A stretch of DNA of 45,448 bases. Origin: Candidatus Izemoplasma sp. GTDB taxonomy: Bacteria > Bacillota_I > Bacilli_A > Izemoplasmatales > Izemoplasmataceae. A program made the position numbers and the translations under genes. Below, one piece after another: positions 42,770 to 45,448 of the stretch. Each line of letters starts with the position of its first letter. Positions within the stretch are counted from its first letter, which is position 1. The notes under the pieces were generated by a model, which did not search any database, was not told the origin of the DNA, and saw only the letters and a list, made by a program, of their open reading frames with translations. The stretch spans positions 1 through 45,448 of the forward strand of contig SLFZ01000041.1 of NCBI GenBank assembly GCA_007123975.1. The letters run 5' to 3'.

Positions 42770-44053
42770 GTGCCCCTAGCCATCACTTGGAAGAACACCG
42801 CATATTACGTGCTGGGCTGCCTGCTCATCGCCCTTGGCGTGGTGATGATGATTCGCGCCGACATTGGCACGAGTCCTTGGGACGCACTGCATGTGGCGAT
42901 GGGACGGACAACGCCGCTCACCATCGGTGCTTCGACGATCGTCGTCGCGGCCACAGTGACGCTCTTTGTGACGTTCGTCCGTCGGCGCGCCAAGTACTTG
43001 CTGATGGGGGTGCCAATCGTGCTTGTCGGCGCGGCAATCGACCTGTTCGACCTCGTCATATTCGCGTCGTTTTGGCCCGACCCGTTGGTGCTTCGCAGCG
43101 CGCTGTTTGCCTTGGCGTTATCGATCATGCCGCTTGGCGGCGCCTTGCTCATTATCTCAACCTATCCGGCAGGGGTTTTTGACGAGTCGATGTACGCGTT
43201 GATGCACCTTTTCAAGACCCAACGCCTCGTCTTGGTCCGCATCATTCAAGACGCGACCCCACTTACCCTCGCCCTAATCATCACGTGGATCACTCACCGT
43301 GACGTCGGCACCGTCGGCATCGGTACCTTGACGTTTGTGGTGCTTGTGGGTCCGCTGCTGAAAACGTACGTAAAAACCTTTAGGAGGTATTTTATGAAAC
43401 TGAATAAGATGATTGACCACACCTACCTCAAGCCCGTCGGCACCAAAGAAGACATTGACGCACTCCTTGAAGAAGCCATTGAGTACGACTTCAAAAGCGT
43501 CTGTGTCAACCCGACATGGGTTGCTTACGCCAGTGAAAGCCTCAAAAAATCGGACGTCTTAGTCTGCACTGTCATCGGCTTTCCCTTGGGCGCAAGCACA
43601 ACCCGTTCCAAAGTGTATGAAACCGAAGACGCGCTCAGAAACGGCGCGCACGAAATTGACATGGTCGTCAATGTCGGTTGGGTGAAAGCCGGCCGTTACG
43701 GCGAGGTCGAAAAAGAGGTTAAAGCCATTAAAGACACATGTGGGAACCGGGTTTTGAAAGTGATTTTGGAAACCTGTTACTTAACCGACGATGAAATCCG
43801 CCAAGCCAGCGAAGCGTGCTTCGCCGCCGGCGCCGATTTTGTGAAGACTTCGACCGGATTCGGCAGTGGCGGCGCCACCCTGCACGCCGTGAAAATCATG
43901 GCCGACGTCGCCAAAGGCCGTGGCGTTAAAGCCAGCGGTGGCGTGAAAACACGCGAGGACGTCGAGATGATGATCGAAGCGGGCGCAACCCGCATCGGCA
44001 CCAGCAGCGGCGTGAAACTCATGCAAGGAAAAACCGCGGAAAGCGATTATTGA
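42770..44053 (+). CDS. YczE-like membrane protein reading in frame through deoC
   Basis: From GTG 42770 (GGAGGTG six bases before) the frame is open without a stop to 44053, giving 427 aa. Residues about 1-205 are a YczE/YitT-type membrane protein with five or six helices ('ALGVVMMIRADIGTSPWDAL' is the family N-terminal signature), near the normal length of about 200-215 for that family. It goes straight on as 'KTYVKTFRRYF' into the DeoC start 'MKLNKMIDHTYLKP'. A full SD AGGAGG and ATG at 43394 lie inside. So the cell may make a membrane-bound DeoC fusion, free DeoC, or both. A single-base indel near TTTAGG would restore a TAG stop, so sequence error or recent fusion is also possible. Confidence 0.7.
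   Translation: MPLAITWKNTAYYVLGCLLIALGVVMMIRADIGTSPWDALHVAMGRTTPLTIGASTIVVAATVTLFVTFVRRRAKYLLMGVPIVLVGAAIDLFDLVIFASFWPDPLVLRSALFALALSIMPLGGALLIISTYPAGVFDESMYALMHLFKTQRLVLVRIIQDATPLTLALIITWITHRDVGTVGIGTLTFVVLVGPLLKTYVKTFRRYFMKLNKMIDHTYLKPVGTKEDIDALLEEAIEYDFKSVCVNPTWVAYASESLKKSDVLVCTVIGFPLGASTTRSKVYETEDALRNGAHEIDMVVNVGWVKAGRYGEVEKEVKAIKDTCGNRVLKVILETCYLTDDEIRQASEACFAAGADFVKTSTGFGSGGATLHAVKIMADVAKGRGVKASGGVKTREDVEMMIEAGATRIGTSSGVKLMQGKTAESDY
43394..44053 (+). CDS. deoC: deoxyribose-phosphate aldolase (internal start)
   Basis: Splits 2-deoxyribose-5-phosphate into glyceraldehyde-3-phosphate and acetaldehyde. 219 aa from ATG 43394, the standard DeoC length. Schiff-base Lys151 in 'DFVKTSTGFGSGGAT', Asp89 in 'EIDMVVNVG', Lys179 in 'VKASGGVKT'. 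AGGAGG (43382-43387) six bases upstream is the best start signal, encoded in the membrane protein's Arg-Arg codons. It is followed by deoD after 11 bases. Confidence 0.93.
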   Translation: MKLNKMIDHTYLKPVGTKEDIDALLEEAIEYDFKSVCVNPTWVAYASESLKKSDVLVCTVIGFPLGASTTRSKVYETEDALRNGAHEIDMVVNVGWVKAGRYGEVEKEVKAIKDTCGNRVLKVILETCYLTDDEIRQASEACFAAGADFVKTSTGFGSGGATLHAVKIMADVAKGRGVKASGGVKTREDVEMMIEAGATRIGTSSGVKLMQGKTAESDY

Positions 44054-44064
44054 TAGGAGGCCCT

Positions 44065-44775
44065 ATGAGCACACCACACATCGAAGCAAAACCAGGCGAC
44101 ATCGCCAAAACCGTTCTGATGCCGGGTGACCCCCTGCGTGCGAAAACCATCGCCGACAACTACTTAGAAAACGTCACCCAGTTCAACACCGTCCGCAACA
44201 TGTTCGGCTACACCGGGACGTACAAAGGCAAGAAAATCAGCGTCATGGGAAGCGGAATGGGGATGCCCTCAATCGGCATCTATTCCTATGAACTCTACAC
44301 CGTCTACGGCGTTGAAAACATCGTGCGCATCGGCTCCTGCGGTGCCTACAGCGATCAGCTTAACCTCTACGACGTCTTGCTCGCCGAAAGCGCCTACAGC
44401 GAATCGAGCTATGCGTATGTGCAATCAGGCACCTACAAACAACACTACACCTATCCGTCGAAACACTTGAACGAGAAACTCGAAGCCGCCGCAAAAGCCC
44501 TTAATATCCCCATCACCAAAGGCACGATCCATTCAAGCGACGTCTTTTACCGCGAAAACTTCGACGACTACAAAACCATCCGCGATGACCACGGCGCCAT
44601 CGCCGTGGAAATGGAAGCGTTCGCGCTGTTCCATAACGCCAAACAACTGAAGAAAAACGCCGCGTGTTTGCTGACGGTGTCGGATTCACTCGTCACCAAA
44701 GAAGCGACCTCGGCCGCCGAGCGTCAAAACGCGTTCACCAAAATGATGGAAATCGCACTTTCGCTCGCCGAATAA
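44065..44775 (+). CDS. deoD: purine-nucleoside phosphorylase, DeoD type
   Basis: Phosphorolysis of purine (deoxy)nucleosides to base and (deoxy)ribose-1-phosphate. 236 aa, hexameric DeoD/UdP family: 'KTVLMPGDPLRAK', 'VMGSGMGMPSIGIYSYEL', 'IVRIGSCGAY', 'AVEMEAFALF'. TAGGAGG precedes ATG 44065; the open frame to 44050 overlaps deoC and is not used. With DeoB and DeoC it completes deoxynucleoside catabolism. Ends at a terminator. Confidence 0.96.
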   Translation: MSTPHIEAKPGDIAKTVLMPGDPLRAKTIADNYLENVTQFNTVRNMFGYTGTYKGKKISVMGSGMGMPSIGIYSYELYTVYGVENIVRIGSCGAYSDQLNLYDVLLAESAYSESSYAYVQSGTYKQHYTYPSKHLNEKLEAAAKALNIPITKGTIHSSDVFYRENFDDYKTIRDDHGAIAVEMEAFALFHNAKQLKKNAACLLTVSDSLVTKEATSAAERQNAFTKMMEIALSLAE

Positions 44776-44799
44776 AAAAAGTGCTTCGGCACTTTTTTT
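44774..44799 (+). terminator. deoD terminator
   Basis: AAAAAAAGTGC / GCACTTTTTTT with TTCG tetraloop. Confidence 0.95.
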
Positions 44800-44810
44800 C
44801 TGGAGGTCCC

Positions 44811-45448
44811 ATGAAACTTTACACATCAAGCCACCACCACGTCACCTACCAACACATCCACACCAGCCAGTTCAAAACCCGCATCATCACGGTGCGGTTT
44901 TTCGCTGTGCTCTCAGAAAAAACCGCCACCCTTCGCGCCCTTACCTTGGCGATGATGAAGGCGAAAAATGCGGCCTTCCCATCGCGCAAAACCGCCAACC
45001 AACACCTTGAATCGCTTTACGATGCCACCTTGCATGGAAGCTCCACAAAACTCGGCACGCAACACATCAATCAATTGTCAATCGTTTACGTCGCACCGCG
45101 TTATGCCAACGATGACACCCTCGAAGCGGATGTGATTAACTACCTTCGAGAGTCCCTCGTCAACCCCGACTTTGACCAAAAAACACTCGAGGAAGAGAAG
45201 CGGTTCCTAAGGGATTACTTTGACGCCGAATACGCCAACAAGACCCGTTACGCCCAAAAGCGGCACCATGAACTCCTCCACGCCGACCACCCGTATAAAA
45301 CCCGTGCTTACGGCGACCCCGAAGCCATCGATGCAATCACGCTCGAAGACGTTTCTGCCTGTCATCGTTCGATGCTTACGGACAACCACATCTACGTCAC
45401 CACCATCAACGCAGACGCTCCCAGCGCCGTTGAGGCGAGGCTCGCCGA
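44811..45448 (+). CDS. M16-family peptidase homologue, YfmF-like (partial)
   Basis: Starts at ATG 44811 after GGAGGT and runs open to the window end (212 codons visible). The layout 'TATLRALTLAMMKAK', 'LESLYDATLHGSSTKLG', 'QKTLEEEKRFLRDYFDA', and 'HADHPYKTRAYGDPEAI' matches the N-terminal half of YfmF-type M16 proteins. The zinc motif HxxEH is absent, as is normal for YfmF, which usually pairs with an active YfmH encoded next to it; that gene would be beyond the window. No terminator-free link with deoD: a hairpin lies between. Confidence 0.85.
   Translation, partial: MKLYTSSHHHVTYQHIHTSQFKTRIITVRFFAVLSEKTATLRALTLAMMKAKNAAFPSRKTANQHLESLYDATLHGSSTKLGTQHINQLSIVYVAPRYANDDTLEADVINYLRESLVNPDFDQKTLEEEKRFLRDYFDAEYANKTRYAQKRHHELLHADHPYKTRAYGDPEAIDAITLEDVSACHRSMLTDNHIYVTTINADAPSAVEARLA

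Noticed and set aside
1..45448. Mycoplasma-type code with TGA as Trp
   Set aside because: Many genes end in TGA at overlaps with next starts (for example 27185-27187, 35249-35251), and conserved Trp positions are TGG.
1..45448. CRISPR arrays, tRNA genes, insertion sequences, prophage
   Set aside because: No spaced direct repeats of suitable size, no tRNA cloverleaf, no transposase or phage structural gene was seen in reading.

Overview
The window reads as the chromosomal core of a low-complexity Bacillota or Mycoplasmatota (Tenericutes-like) bacterium. The evidence is a B-type (Bacillus-like) RNase P RNA, an Ile T-box in front of ileS, MutS2, RNase HIII, the ylmE-sepF-ylmG cluster after ftsZ, and Gram-positive gene orders (truB-ribF-rpsO-pnp, lepA-hemW, xerD-deoB, ruvB-queA). 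TGA acts as a stop and Trp is TGG, so this is not a Mycoplasma-type code. Base composition is fairly even, with many C-ending codons. An Izemoplasma-like lineage that uses DNA or nucleosides (deoB, deoC, deoD) would fit, but that rank is inference. No tRNA, rRNA, insertion sequence, prophage or CRISPR array was seen.

Layout. 1-2.1 kb: a tightly overlapping three-gene membrane operon (DUF1576 protein, small unknown protein, FMN-binding-domain protein). 2.1-5.8 kb: rnhC (minus) divergent from mutS2, then trxA. 5.8-14.4 kb: truB, ribF, rpsO with a structured leader, an insertion of four accessory genes (AI-2E-family permease, amidohydrolase, DUF2179 protein, unknown), then pnp and rnpB almost abutting. 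14.5-19.6 kb: lepA; hemW-xerD-deoB. 19.6-26.0 kb: a minus-strand operon of two very large coiled-coil proteins (1167 and 956 aa) with no recognisable enzyme domain, which is the most unusual part of the window. 26.2-28.2 kb: ruvB-queA. 28.3-30.8 kb: a minus-strand operon of a YvlB/DUF2089-like regulator set and an MFS exporter. 30.8-31.0 kb: an AT-rich promoter island. 31.0-36.4 kb: a BadF/BcrA-type activase, its dehydratase-like partner and tgt, all overlapping. 36.4-39.7 kb: ftsZ, then yggS-sepF-yggT and an unknown membrane protein standing where ylmH/divIVA often lie. 39.7-42.7 kb: T-box and ileS. 42.7-44.8 kb: an open reading frame joining a YczE-like membrane protein to deoC without a stop codon, then deoD. 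The window ends inside an M16-family (YfmF-like) gene.

How the parts work together. Most genes serve translation and RNA (rpsO, pnp, rnpB, lepA, truB, queA, tgt, ileS), DNA repair and recombination (mutS2, ruvB, xerD, rnhC) and division (ftsZ, sepF, yggT). DeoD, DeoB and DeoC together turn purine deoxynucleosides into glyceraldehyde-3-phosphate and acetaldehyde. Points worth a second look are the coiled-coil pair, the membrane protein-DeoC read-through frame, the DUF1576/FMN operon, the two-gene activase system and the DUF2089/YvlB-like regulatory operon.
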